Assembly (NCBI GenBank): GCA_009829735.1 | Contig: CM020618.1 | Coordinates: forward strand, 707,196-771,195 | DNA length: 64,000 nt | From: Pyropia yezoensis | Lineage: Eukaryota > Rhodophyta > Bangiophyceae > Bangiales > Bangiaceae | Direction of reading: 5' to 3' | Part shown: positions 12,988-23,173 of the stretch, piece after piece | How positions within the stretch are numbered: position 1 is the first letter of the stretch | Layout: each line of letters opens with the position of its first letter | Program-made: the position numbers and the translations under genes | Notes under the pieces: generated by a model | What the model was told of the DNA's origin: nothing | Database searches by the model: none | Seen by the model: the letters and a program-made list of their open reading frames with translations, nothing else

Positions 12988-14210
12988 TCACGTTGAGGGA
13001 GGGCTGTTAGGGTCTATCTCGTTCCGGGCACAGTACGCCCGGACCTTCTCAGCAGGAAGGTCCTCCACATACTCCCACGTATCATCCTTGGCTTTGTAGC
13101 CAAACCAACGCACCCTCAACATGAGGCGGTCAGTATCCTCATCCCAGCCGTGGTCGATGAACTTGTCGAACACGTACTCCTGCGGGCCCTGTTTGGCTGC
13201 AGGCAGCGAGGGCAGGCGCCACGTTTTTCAAAGCACGCGCGCCAAGCTGGGTCGCCTGCAGGCGGTGGTGCAACTTTGACCACGTCCTGTCCGTTCACTG
13301 TGCGGACCCCATCGTCACTTTCGATGGTGAAGCGCCGCCCATCAGTACGAAGGACCTGGTACGGCCCCTTCGTCTGGAACACCAACTTACCCCCAGTTGG
13401 GGTGTGTGAGTGGACCAATACCCAGTCACCCTGCTCGGGGACATGCTTGGCGTTGCGCACCTTTTTGTCAAAGGTACGCTTGTAGCGCTTTTGTGCTTTG
13501 TCCATCTCAGCCCTGACTTTAGGGATGAGGTTTTCAAGCCTAGCAGCGAACTCCGCCTTACTCTCAGTAGGAGTGGGCGTACTGCCACCATCCTCCCTAG
13601 TTGGGAGCGGCCGCCGCACGGCAATAGACCGCACGCGACGGGGGGTCACAAAAGCGAGGGGTACTTCCCCGGTAGATGAGTGAACCTGCGAATTGTAGGC
13701 AGTGGTCAGAATAGAAATGTATTGGTCCCACGTCTTCACGTGCTCACTCACATAATGGCGCAGCTGCCTAACAATAGTTTTGTTGAAGCGCTCCACCTGC
13801 CCATTAGTTTGTGGGTGGTAGGGGGTGGCATAGTTTGCCTTAACCCCCAACATATCCAGCACTCCTTGAAACAGTACAGACGCAAATTGCGGTCCATTGT
13901 CCGATAGTGTACTATCCGGAATGCCATACGCGGCAACCCAGTGATCTAGGAAGGCTGACACGACCGACATGGCCGTGATCTCTGCCAGTGGGATCGCTCG
14001 CGTAAGTTTCGTGAAGCGGTCACAGATGACCAGGAGGTACTGGTTGCCCTCCTCGGTCACTGGCAGTGGCCCAAGGATGTCCATCGCCAACGCGGCGAAG
14101 GGCTCCTTGGCCGGGAACAATAGCATAGCCGTAGTAGGCCGCCGTTCCATCAGACGGTTCTGTGCACAACTTGTGCAGGCAGCCACCCAACTGTAGATGT
14201 CCACCACCAT
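12988..14210 (-). pseudogene. pol integrase and chromodomain of B2
   Basis: Integrase inserts element cDNA into host DNA. The zinc-binding ACTSCAQNR segment is near 14150-14185. The DDE-type core has the first Asp in AMDILGPLP near 14080 and the second in LSDNGPQFAS near 13890, followed by YHPQTNGQVERFN near 13800. A chromodomain (FIDHGW, LRVRWFG, DDTWEY) lies at 12988-13173 and in this family can direct insertion toward marked chromatin. Slightly broken relative to the upstream PR-RT-RH segment. Confidence 0.9.
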
Positions 14211-14233
14211 GGACGGCCAGTAGTACCTGGTCC

Positions 14234-16972
14234 TCAGGGTCTGGTACAGTTTACTAGACCCCAGGTGTCCACCCGTGGGAGCGTTATGCTCCCTCTCAAG
14301 GATACTGTCCTTGAGGGATGCGGGGACGACAAGTTGTTCGGTCCCCTGGAATACCCCCTCCTCATGAGGAGGCCATCGTCTCCCAGGAAGAACCGCGTCT
14401 CCGCCACTGTATCCAGGGTATCCCTCTGCGACTTGCAGAAGGGATCCTCGGCCTGGGCCTTCACTACTTCGTCCAGGGACAGGGGCAAGTACTTCTTGTT
14501 CCCTGGCGCCTCGGGATTCAACGCCTGACCCGAGCGCGTGACTACCCCCACGATGGGGATGTCCTCATCGACTGGGGTGGTGTCCAGTCCCTCGGTAGGT
14601 ACCCGAGAGAGGCCGTCGGCAAGGGCATGTTGCCTGCCAGGTCGGTACTCAATATCAAAGTTGAAGGGTGCAAGTCGCACCCTCCACCGGTTGAGACGAG
14701 TGTTCGTACAGTCCGTCTTGAAGATGAACTGCAACGCGCGGTGGTCACAGCGGATGAGGAACTTCTCACCCCCTAGGTAGTGACGAAGTGACGTCACCGC
14801 CCATACCACTGCGAGTCCTTCCAACTCGGTGACTCCGTAGTTCTTCTCGGCCGAGTTTAGCCCCTTGCTGAAGTATCCCACCGGCAAGTACTCCTTGTCC
14901 GGCTGTTGCTGAAGCAACACACAACCAAGTTGGTCGTAGCTAGCGTCCACATCCAGGATGTAGTGGCCTCCCAACCTGGGAATAGCCAGGATAGGGGGCT
15001 TCAGCAGAAGGTCCCGAAGAGTCTCAAAGGATTCCTGCTCCACCCGACTTGGGGGAGGCAGGCTCTTCGGTAGCGTTGAGCTCACTAACTCATTCAACGG
15101 CTTCGCCACTTTGGCGAAGCCCTTAGTGAAACGTCGGTACACGTTACACATCCCGAGGAAGCTCCTCATCTGGGTCTGGGTCCGGGGGTACTGAGCCTTG
15201 CGGATGGCCCTCAAGTTTTTCTCGTTGACACTGAGACGCCCCGGACGGACAACATGTCCCAAGTACTCCACCTCTTGAGTGAAGAGGTGGCACTTACTCG
15301 CCTTCAGTGACACTCCGGCGTCAGCAAGTAGCTTGAACACCTGGCCAAGATGGCCAATGTGTTCCTCCGGACTTCGGGAGAACACAATGATATCGTCTAG
15401 GTACACGAGACAGATCTGCCACCGTACTCCGGCCAGAATCATGTCCATAGCGCGCTGGAAAGTTGCCGGCGCGTTACACAGGCCAAACGGTAGACGCTTG
15501 CACTGGTAGGTACCACAGTGACAGGTAAAGGTAGTTTTATGCCTGTCCTCCGGGGCAATGGGAATTTGCCAGTACCCCGCGTTACAGTCCAGGGTAGAGA
15601 ACACGTTTGCCTCCCCCAGAGAGTCCAGACAGTCATCCATCCGAGGTAGGGGATAACTATCCTTCACCGTGCTCTCGTTGAGCTTACGGTAGTCGATACA
15701 GAACCGGGGGGTCCCATCAACTTTGGGGACGATCACCACCGGACTCGCCCACTCGGCGTTGCTGGCCTCGATCACATCGAGGGCCTCCATGCGAGCAACT
15801 TGCTCCTTAACGAGGGCCCTTGAACGGGGTCCCCCCCTATACGGTTGTTGGCGTATAGGGGGCGCACCGGGTTTCAACTCGATCCGGTGTTGGGTAGCTC
15901 TCATGAGTCCCAATTGACCATCCCACAACTTGTGATATTGGTCCAAGAGGCGTTCAACTTGAACCCTCAACCTGGGTGGAACACCCTCCATGTTTACCTG
16001 GGGCCGAGGAGAGGCGGCCGACTTGGCTTGATGCTTCTCCTTTCCGGACTTCGGGTCGCTACTTGCGCCCGCGCTGAGGGTGACCGCTACTACCGGTCCC
16101 TCGTGTTGGTCGATATAGCCGAACTTGGCCCCCGACTTGAAGAACTTGGGCGACGAGCTCAGGTTCATCACCTGGATCCTCCACGGGACTCCGGCTTTGG
16201 AGTCCATCGTGCCCAGGGCAACATGCACTTGGTGCTTGCGAGCAAGACGGGGGTTAGGGTGCACCAACCCGTTCCCCGCATAATCAGTTACAACATCCAC
16301 GTGCGCCACCGAGTTGGGGGGCAACGTGACTTTACGGGCTAAACGCAGAGTAGCAGTAAACCCTTCCCTCACAGAACAAACAGGCTTCGACTGTGAAACT
16401 GTCACAGGAGCCACAGACTTTCCCTTACCAAGGATGGGGATAGTCTCCCCATTCATCAACTTGACCCAGTACTCAGGGCCACAAATCAAAGGCACTTGTG
16501 TTACGACATAAGGGGTACCCAGAAGCAGGGGTACCGATATATTCTCGACTACACCATAGGTCACGTCGACCTCATGGGTCCCCAACCGAGTTGGTAGGGT
16601 CACGGCACCAACGATGGGAAGTACCCCACCATTGATATCGATCAGATGGTCAGCTTTAGACTTCCAGCGTTGGAGCCTCATCCCCTTTGGTATTAGCGAC
16701 TTGCGTATCAAGGAGGCTCCTGACCCGGTATCAAGTACGATACGGGCACAACAGGCGCGGCCGGGGGCAAGTTGCACCCGTCCAGCCACCTGGAAGTTCT
16801 CACCCGTCAGCACCGCGATGACCCGACGTGGGTTTACGTTCTTGGGAAGTCCCACCCGAGGTGGGCGGACTCCCTTAGGTCGCCGCAGTATCCGACACGG
16901 TTGGTTCGTCCTCTTGGCCCACTTGGCCGAGGCTGCCGTTGTGAGCTTCGGACGACCAGCTCCAACGGTCAT
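14234..16972 (-). CDS. pol PR-RT-RNase H of B2, 912 open codons
   Basis: One open stretch covers protease (VLDTGSGAS, about residues 91-99), a linker, reverse transcriptase (FCIDYRKLNES near residue 430, [11 protein letters not shown] near residue 525) and RNase H (LDVDASYDQLGCVLL near residue 690). It ends with the start of the integrase zinc region. The family A pol has the same order with clearly different sequence. Being open over 2.7 kb, it marks B2 as the youngest-looking B copy here. The first codons follow gag and do not mark a natural start. Confidence 0.92.
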   Translation of the reverse strand: MTVGAGRPKLTTAASAKWAKRTNQPCRILRRPKGVRPPRVGLPKNVNPRRVIAVLTGENFQVAGRVQLAPGRACCARIVLDTGSGASLIRKSLIPKGMRLQRWKSKADHLIDINGGVLPIVGAVTLPTRLGTHEVDVTYGVVENISVPLLLGTPYVVTQVPLICGPEYWVKLMNGETIPILGKGKSVAPVTVSQSKPVCSVREGFTATLRLARKVTLPPNSVAHVDVVTDYAGNGLVHPNPRLARKHQVHVALGTMDSKAGVPWRIQVMNLSSSPKFFKSGAKFGYIDQHEGPVVAVTLSAGASSDPKSGKEKHQAKSAASPRPQVNMEGVPPRLRVQVERLLDQYHKLWDGQLGLMRATQHRIELKPGAPPIRQQPYRGGPRSRALVKEQVARMEALDVIEASNAEWASPVVIVPKVDGTPRFCIDYRKLNESTVKDSYPLPRMDDCLDSLGEANVFSTLDCNAGYWQIPIAPEDRHKTTFTCHCGTYQCKRLPFGLCNAPATFQRAMDMILAGVRWQICLVYLDDIIVFSRSPEEHIGHLGQVFKLLADAGVSLKASKCHLFTQEVEYLGHVVRPGRLSVNEKNLRAIRKAQYPRTQTQMRSFLGMCNVYRRFTKGFAKVAKPLNELVSSTLPKSLPPPSRVEQESFETLRDLLLKPPILAIPRLGGHYILDVDASYDQLGCVLLQQQPDKEYLPVGYFSKGLNSAEKNYGVTELEGLAVVWAVTSLRHYLGGEKFLIRCDHRALQFIFKTDCTNTRLNRWRVRLAPFNFDIEYRPGRQHALADGLSRVPTEGLDTTPVDEDIPIVGVVTRSGQALNPEAPGNKKYLPLSLDEVVKAQAEDPFCKSQRDTLDTVAETRFFLGDDGLLMRRGYSRGPNNLSSPHPSRTVSLRGSITLPRVDTWGLVNCTRP

Positions 16973-17099
16973 TCGTTTCCCGCCGACTTGGCGTCCGAAT
17001 CTGAGGGCGAAGGGGACGACGACGAGTCCGAGGACGACGTGTCCGCCCCCTCCGTCGAGGGTGTGGCGACCGCCACCACTGGTCGAGACCCACCCTCGC

Positions 17100-18933
17100 G
17101 GCGTGAACGCACTTCGTTCGTAGCCGACTTCTTACTCGCATTCCTAACAAGCTGTTGGATGCGTTTACTCAACTTGGGGCAATCATATGCCCAGTGACCA
17201 TCGGAGTTGCAGTTCCAACACCGATGATCAGTTCCCGGAGGGGTCTTCCCAACTGGGGAAGACGACGAGGTACCTTGGGAAGTTCCACGGCAGCTACCAC
17301 CCTCTCCTTGCGGATTCGGCGTGCCTCTCGCAACTCTCTGGCCTGGCGCGCCTCTTCCCGTTCCTTGGCCAACTCGGCCTGACGCTCCTGGCGTTGTTCT
17401 TCCCGCAACTTGCGGTAGGCCTCGCCTCTGCGGTAGGCGAACCTAGCCAACTCGGCCAGGGTCGCCCGGGCAGTGTTATGCTCCCGGGTCTCCATCCGGA
17501 CTGACCAGTGGAGTCCTTCCACAAACCGACTCTTCACCACAGCTTGTGGATGAAGAAACCCACAAAGATTGTTGAGCTTACGGACTCGCTCCGCAAAGGA
17601 CAACTCGTCCTCCGCCTCTTCCTGATGGGCTTGCGTAAACTCCTCGACTTGAGAAGCCAACGCCGCTTCATCAACCATGGCCTCAACAACCAGTTGACGA
17701 GCTCCAAATAGGACGTCACCTCCCCAGCGCCTCCACTTGAGGAGCTGGCATGACGGACATAAGTTCTGTCCGCAGGTCTCCCTTCGTAAACTCCTGTAGC
17801 ATGTAAAAAGCCATGCCTTCACTTATGGCATTGTCGTCACAGGCTTTTGTGAAACGACGTAGGAACTCAAAGACACGGAGGGGGGAGTTCCATCCCACTC
17901 CGCTCTGTGCCCAAAAGAATGAAGTGCATTCTTCTTGGCACGGCCCATAGTCGGGCCTGGTCAGGACCATACGCCACCGACCTATTGTGGAGGGCGTAGG
18001 TCTCACAATCAAAGATCCTCTGGTAGACCGGGTTGGCTACCTGGATCTTGGGCGGCACCTCACGTTGAGGGAACAGCCGCTGTGGCACTGGGGTAAGTCC
18101 ACCCTCAGTGCCTGTAGTCTGGTACGGCGAGCTTGGTGTAGCCGCCGGCGTTTCCGAGGGGAACTCCCCCGTGAAGGGCGTACGCCCCACCGCGTATGGT
18201 GTGGCTCCCTCGTTGGGAGTCACAGGTGTCGCCCCCAGTTCGGGGCGACCCGAGATAGGCGTGGGAGGGATTCCCCCTGCGCCTGTGGGCTCGAAAGCCC
18301 CAATCCGGTCTGGACATTCAGACCATCTGGCAAACTCGCTACAATCTGATTCAGAATAGTATTCGTCATCGTGACCACCAGGTCCGGCAAAGTCTGCCGC
18401 AACACATTGGTCGCCTCCCGACGGACAGTTTCCGCGAGGAGTGGATTGACGACTCCAGTTGAGTCTCGGTCCGCCTCCGGGAGTCCACCTGAGGGGTAAC
18501 CACGTTCCTCAGGGGTCTCAACCGGGGGCATGGGCGCGAGCCCATCGCCGACCAACGGAGGTCCGCCGTCCTCCGAAAGCCTAGTTGGCGATGGCTCCAT
18601 GCCAAAGTTGGCTCCAACCCGAGTGGAACTCGCGGGGACAGTCCTCACCCCTTGGGACGTTCCCGTTGAGTATACCACGCGGTGGCCAGACTTCGGCCCA
18701 CCCACGTCAGAAGTGTCACCCGAGTGAACTCCCGACTGAGTCGGGGTGGCCTGTTGCCCGCCCGCACTTCCAGTCCTGCTGGCTTGAGGGACCTCTAGTC
18801 CCTCTGCGACCCCAGGTAAACCCACCTGTGTCTCACCAGTATTCAAAGGCACTGAAGTACGTGCGTCACCCGTGTACTCCCCGGACGACGGGGGGTCCGA
18901 GCTAGCCATGTTGGCTAACGATCCGTATGACAC
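17100..18933 (-). pseudogene. gag of B2
   Basis: The N-terminal third (18220-18933) is Pro/Gly/Ser/Thr-rich and disordered, starting near MASSDPP. The central gag region (17169-17822) has the FAERVRKLNNLCGFLHP signature, equivalent to FARRVREMSDACGNVYP in family A, and a long Arg/Glu-rich helix. A CCHC zinc knuckle (CWNCNSDGHWAYDC) lies near 17190-17230. The same N-terminal region is seen in B3 and B5. Broken in about two or three places. Confidence 0.82.
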
Positions 18934-19008
18934 GGTCCAAGTCCACCGTTCCTCTGAGACAGAGGGCCCCCTACACCCGGGTGCACCCGGAGGTAAAGTT
19001 TACCTCTG

Positions 19009-19026
19009 TCCCCTGCTGCTCCACCA
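19009..19026 (-). promoter_or_regulatory. primer-binding site of B2
   Basis: On the minus strand TGGTGGAGCAGCAGGGGA lies 2 nt inside the 5' LTR end. It begins TGG, complementary to the CCA tail of a tRNA. The same 18 nt occur at the equivalent place in B3 (20364-20381), B5 (46980-46997) and family A copy A3 (44370-44387). The tRNA would end TGCTGCTCCACCA; I cannot assign its amino acid. Confidence 0.85.
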
Positions 19027-19028
19027 AA

Positions 19029-19495
19029 TGTGGCAAAAACCACTCGCACACACAGTACCCAAGTTGGGGCGGTGTGCGAGGGCTGCCTCCCGTGTCGGGG
19101 GAACCGGAAGAAGTGCAAGTCGCACACACTCTATCCCTGTTGTGGGGCAATCCCCCCACGGACAAACAAGAAGATGGTGTGTGGTCCAACAGTTTCTTGG
19201 TCGGGACGGGGACGCAGGGCCAAGCCCCGCTGTCCCTCCCCTTATCCCCCAGGGTCCACTCAGAATCTCGCCACTCAGAATCTCCCACCCCAGCACCTGC
19301 CCACCGGGCCACACGAAAATTCAAGACGATAAATGCAGAAAACCCTCAAATCCAAGTTGGATTTACTACTAAGCTAACTATCCCGAACTTAGGGAATATG
19401 GACCCAAATGCAGGGGGAGGAACGGATCAGGCTAGTGGCCTGCCGCCCCTTGCATGGCACGTGTTGCCCCCTACCTGGGGGTCAATACTGCCACA
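19029..19495 (-). repeat. 5' LTR of B2 (467 bp)
   Basis: Ends are a perfect 7-bp inverted repeat, TGTGGCA...TGCCACA. It matches LTRs at 20384-20852, 21161-21629 and 46510-46977, differing from the B3 LTR by about 14 positions (about 3 percent by eye). It contains a short tandem duplication, CACTCAGAATCTC, near 19257-19287. Confidence 0.93.
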
Positions 19496-20852
19496 GCCGC
19501 CGGCGTTTCCGGGGGGAACTCCCCCGTGAAGGGCGTACGCCCCTCCGAGTATGGTGTGGCTCCCTCGTTGGGAGTCACAGGTGTCGCCCCCAGTTCGGGG
19601 CGACCAGAGATAGGCGTAAGGGGGGATCCCCCCTGCGCCTGCGGGCTCGAAAGCTCCAATCCGGTTTGGACATTAAGGCCATCTGGCAAACTCGCCACAA
19701 TCTGATTCAGAATAGTATTCGTCATCGTGACCACCAGGTCCGGCGAAGTCTGCCGCAACACATTGGTCGCCTCCCGACGGACAGTTATCGCGAGGAGGGG
19801 ATTGACGACTCCAGTTGAGTCTCGGTCCGCCTCCGGGAGTCCACCTGAGGGGTAACCACGTTCCTCAGGGGTCTCAACCGGGGGCATGGGCGCGAGCCCA
19901 TCGCCGACCAACGGAGGTCCACCGTCCTCCGAAAGCCTAGTTGGCGACGACTCCAAGCCAAAGTTGGCTCCAACCCGAGTGGAACCCGCGGGGACAGTCC
20001 TCACCCCTTGGGACGTTCCCGTTGAGTATACCACGCGGTGGCCAGACTTCGGCCCACCCACATCAGAAGTGTCACCCGAGTGAACTCCCGACTGAGTCGG
20101 GTGGCCTGTTGCCCGCCCGTACTTCCAGTCCTGCTGGCTTGAGGGACCTCTAGTCCCTCTGCGACCCCAGGTAAACCCACCTGTGTCTCACCAGTATTCA
20201 GAGGCACTGAAGTACGTGCGTCACCCGTGTACTCCCCGGACGACGGGGGGTCCGAACTAGCCATGTTGGCTGACGATCCGTATGACACGGTCCAAGACCA
20301 CCGTTCCTCTGAGACAGAGGGCCCCCTACACCCGGGTGCACCCGGAGGTAAAGTTTACCTCTGTCCCCTGCTGCTCCACCAAATGTGGCAAAAACCACTA
20401 GCACACACGGCACCCAAGTTGGGGCGGTGTGCTAGGGCTGCCTCCCGTGTCGGGGGAACCGGAAGAAGTGCAAGTCGCACACACTCTGTCCCTGTTGTGG
20501 GGCAAACCCCCCACGGACAATCAAGAGGATGGTGTGTGGTCCAACAGTTTCTTGGTCGGGACGGGGACGCAGGGCCAAGCCCCGCTGTCCCTTCCCTTAT
20601 CCCCCCAGGGTCCACTCAGAATCTCGCCACTCAGAATCTCCCACCCCAGCACCTGCCCACCGGGCCACACGAAAATGCAAGACGATAAATGCAGAAAACC
20701 CTCAAATCCAAGTTGGATTTACTACTAAGCTAACTATCCCAAACTTAGGGAATATGGACCCAAATGCAGGGGGAGGAACGGATCAGGCTAGTGGCCTGCC
20801 GCCCCTTGCATGGCACGTGTTGCCCCCCTACCTGGGGGTCAATAGTGCCACA
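19496..20852 (-). mobile_element. Ty3/gypsy family B copy B3, 5' end only
   Basis: Contains a 5' LTR (20384-20852), the shared primer-binding site (20364-20381) and the disordered N-terminal part of gag (about 19496-20288). It is cut at 19496 by the B2 LTR. The gag segment is nearly identical to that of B2, with a couple of breaks. The remainder probably lies left of B2, possibly as B1. Confidence 0.9.
20384..20852 (-). repeat. 5' LTR of B3 (469 bp)
   Basis: Has the same TGTGGCA...TGCCACA ends as the other B LTRs. Its outer end is followed by non-element GC-rich sequence (CTAACGCC), so this is the true element boundary. Confidence 0.92.
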
Positions 20853-21160
20853 CTAACGCCACGGCCAGCGGTACATCCGCCACCCTTGGCCGCCCCAGAA
20901 TGGACGACGGGACCCCCATCCCCCCTTCTCGTAGGCGCGCCAGGGCTGTCGCTGCTCCGCGACACAGGCGTCGGCAAGCGCCCGCCCGCCACCTCCCGCG
21001 TCCACGCACTCGTCGCGTTGGGCGGCGGCGACGCAGTGGTGACGAGCTCGAGCGTGTGCTCGCTCGCCGAAGGTGGCGGCTGCGGCTGCGCTGGCAGCGG
21101 CGGTGGCGGTAGCCGCAGGGCCGCTGGCGCCAGGTCTGGACTGATGGATGCTGCCGCAGC
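20853..21160. other. 308-bp GC-rich segment between inverted B LTRs
   Basis: Lies between the B3 LTR (minus) and the solo B LTR (plus). It is GC-rich with GGCGGTGGCGG-like short repeats. A minus-strand open stretch is Pro/Ala-rich and continues through the solo LTR, which makes it an unreliable gene call. It is probably old flanking DNA, possibly once continuous with 21630 onward. Confidence 0.5.
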
Positions 21161-21629
21161 TGTGGCAGTATTGACCCTCAGGTAGGGGGGCAACACGTGC
21201 CATGCAAGGTGCGGCAGGCCACTAGCCTGACCCGTTCCTCCCCCTGCATTTGGGTCCATATTCCCTAAGTTTGGGATCGTTAGCTTAGTAGTAAATCCAA
21301 CGTGGATTTGAGGGTTTTCTGCATTTATCGTCTTGCATTTTCGTGTGGCCCGGTGGGCAGGTGCTGGGGTGGGAGATTCTGAGTGGCGAGATTCTGAGTG
21401 GACCCTGGGGGGATCAGGGGAGTGACAGCGGGGCTTGGCCCTGCGTCCCCGTCCCGACCAAGAAACTGTTGGCCCACACACCATCTTCTTGTCTGTTAGT
21501 GGGGGGATTGCCCCACAACAGGGACAGAGTGTGTGCGACTTGCACTTCTTCCGGTTCCCCCGACACGAGAGGCAGCCCTTGCGCACCGCCCCAACTTGGG
21601 TGTCGCGTGTGCGAGTGGTTTTTACCACA
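21161..21629 (+). repeat. solo LTR of family B (469 bp)
   Basis: Starts TGTGGCAGTA and ends TTTACCACA. No primer-binding site or gag follows and no polypurine tract precedes it, so it is a solo LTR left by recombination. The flanking five bases (GCAGC before, CCTAC after) do not match, so no target duplication is visible. This suggests recombination between two different insertions, or decay. Confidence 0.88.
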
Positions 21630-22121
21630 CCTACGACCAAGTGCTCATGCAGAATGGGGCCATCTGCGTGTCGTGCTGCTCAGAGCTGGTCTCTCTCTCT
21701 AGCGACCACCGCAGTCTAGCTTCCGCGGCAGCGCGCTGCCGCTCGAAGGTCATGTTTCTGAGAGCTTGGAGCCGCCCGGGGTCTGAGGCGGACGACAGAG
21801 TCAGCTTCCCTGCTCGTCGCACCAGCGACCCGTTCGCTACCTTGTGGGCCCACCCTGCTGGTTTGCCACTGGCTTGCGATGCAGCAGTAGTGCCTGTCTG
21901 TCCCGAGTTCTGTAGCTAGCCACCTCCACAATCGCTGCCGCAGCCGCAGTTCCTGCTGCCGCGGCGCATTTACGGTGCGTTTACCTCCCCGGAACAGTGC
22001 CTGGTCACGCCGGCCCCGGACTCTCATGGACCCCCACCTTCCTCCTCCATCTCAAGGGTGCTCGCTGTCACAATTCGACAAGACTCATTGGACATCTTCG
22101 AGGTTAAAAGAAGACAGCCCT
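21630..22121. other. sequence downstream of the recombinase gene
   Basis: Lies beyond the poly(A) signal of the minus-strand recombinase gene. One minus-strand stretch (21631-21822) predicts a Glu/Arg-rich helix (RNMTFERQRAAAEARLRW) that looks protein-like. It is interrupted and lacks a clear start. I assign no gene. Confidence 0.4.
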
Positions 22122-22127
22122 TTTATT
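22122..22127 (-). terminator. poly(A) signal AATAAA of the recombinase gene
   Basis: A canonical AATAAA on the minus strand, 8 nt after the TAA at 22135-22137 that ends the GCR1_C-like reading frame. It supports this as the 3' end of the transcript. Confidence 0.65.
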
Positions 22128-22134
22128 GTAAGCT

Positions 22135-23143
22135 TTACAGCCGCACTGCCGCTGGATAGTCGCGTGCCATGTTCTTCAAGACCTCCTTGGAATGCCGCTT
22201 GTCAAGATACTTCTGCTTCAGCAGGGATACAACGCCAGCTACTCCCTATAAGCGACCGCGCTCAGAGTCTTCTCGTTCGAACGCGCGATACAGTGGCAGC
22301 CGGCTGCTTTACAGCCCTATCAGCCGCTTCTTCTCCTTGGCGTCGGGCTCCAGCAGCCGCCACAGCGACCCAAAGTGTTGCTCCGACTCTCGTAGCGAGA
22401 TGCGAGACCAGCTGCCCAACGCGTATTCGTCCCGCGCCATTTACAAAGACAGGGTGGCCTCCATCGCTACCAGCGGGACGGAGCGCTTGCCGTCGTTTGC
22501 ACTCCGGGCGCCTTCCAGCATCCTCAGCACTTAAAGCTCATTCGCAGCCCTTCTGTCATTCATACATATGCTCGAAACAGCAGGCGGGACTGGCGGCGGC
22601 TGCCGCACGGAAGGCTCAAGGCGCGACCACAGCGGTACTCCGGCAGCACCACCAAGCGTGCGTGGTGCGCTCCCAGCTTGCTCGAGGGCCGCTGGCTCAT
22701 CGCGGGTTCCTAACAGAACTGCACGAGCTGTAGAGGCCGCCGTGGCAGTGCCGGATGGCAGCAGCTGCGACACAACAGCGCACAGCTGGGCAATCTCGGA
22801 GCGCAGCGACGCAACTCTTCACAAGCTTCCTATTGGGCGCTGGTTCCGGGAGCAAAAGAATAGCGGTCGCGTTTGCTTCTTCTTGAGCGTTGACAGCAGA
22901 GAACGAGTCGTCCAGACGCCTGACCAGGTACTGCTCGCGCCGCTGCATCTCCGCGGTTGCTGCTGCTGCAAAATCCTTCACTGCGGCCTCCACATACAGG
23001 GACAGTTGCGGCATCACTTGCTCGACGGCGTGAGCGGCAGCCTGCGCGACGTTGGCCATCGTCGCGCTCATGGTTGCGGCAAAAGAACGGAACAGCGGAT
23101 CGGTCAGGAGGGGGTGCCTAAGAACAAAGCTGTCGCCAGGCAC
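22135..23143 (-). CDS. recombinase segment 4: helical linker and GCR1_C-like domain
   Basis: Begins with FVLRHPLLTDPLFRSFAATM, like the HPLFQ segment after the catalytic domain in Cryptons. A coiled-coil-like stretch (AEMQRREQYLVRRLDDSF) and then SLRSEIAQLCAVVSQLL in another frame follow. Near 22330-22440 it reads DEYALGSWSRISLRESEQHF followed by GSLWR and KEKKRLI. This fits the GCR1_C pattern (W, basic/Leu-rich helix, FG.LWR, then Arg/Lys-rich helix). Two in-frame TAAs and two frame changes lie in this segment. It ends at the TAA 22135-22137 just before AATAAA. Confidence 0.55.
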
Positions 23144-23173
23144 ACCCCCGGTTGCTAGTCGTGCCGCCCACGT

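Larger units (their letters stand above)
11033..19495 (-). mobile_element. Ty3/gypsy LTR retrotransposon B2 (family B), nearly complete
   Basis: Read on the minus strand the order is 5' LTR (19029-19495), primer-binding site (19009-19026), gag (about 17100-18933), PR-RT-RH (14234-16972), INT and chromodomain (12988-14210). An antisense ORF (11041-12898) lies on the other strand. The 3' LTR is lost in the gap at 10533-11032. The 912-residue PR-RT-RH stretch is open throughout. By eye the whole copy has only about four to six breaks, so it is young. Its outer LTR end (19495) abuts the gag interior of B3, so B2 inserted into another B copy. Confidence 0.92.

Noticed and set aside
21156-21634. 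Target-site duplication around the solo B LTR
   Set aside because: The flanking bases GCAGC and CCTAC do not match.
20828-21640. 270-codon minus-strand frame through the solo LTR and 308-bp segment
   Set aside because: It reads antisense through a solo LTR; a joint product of host and LTR is unlikely.
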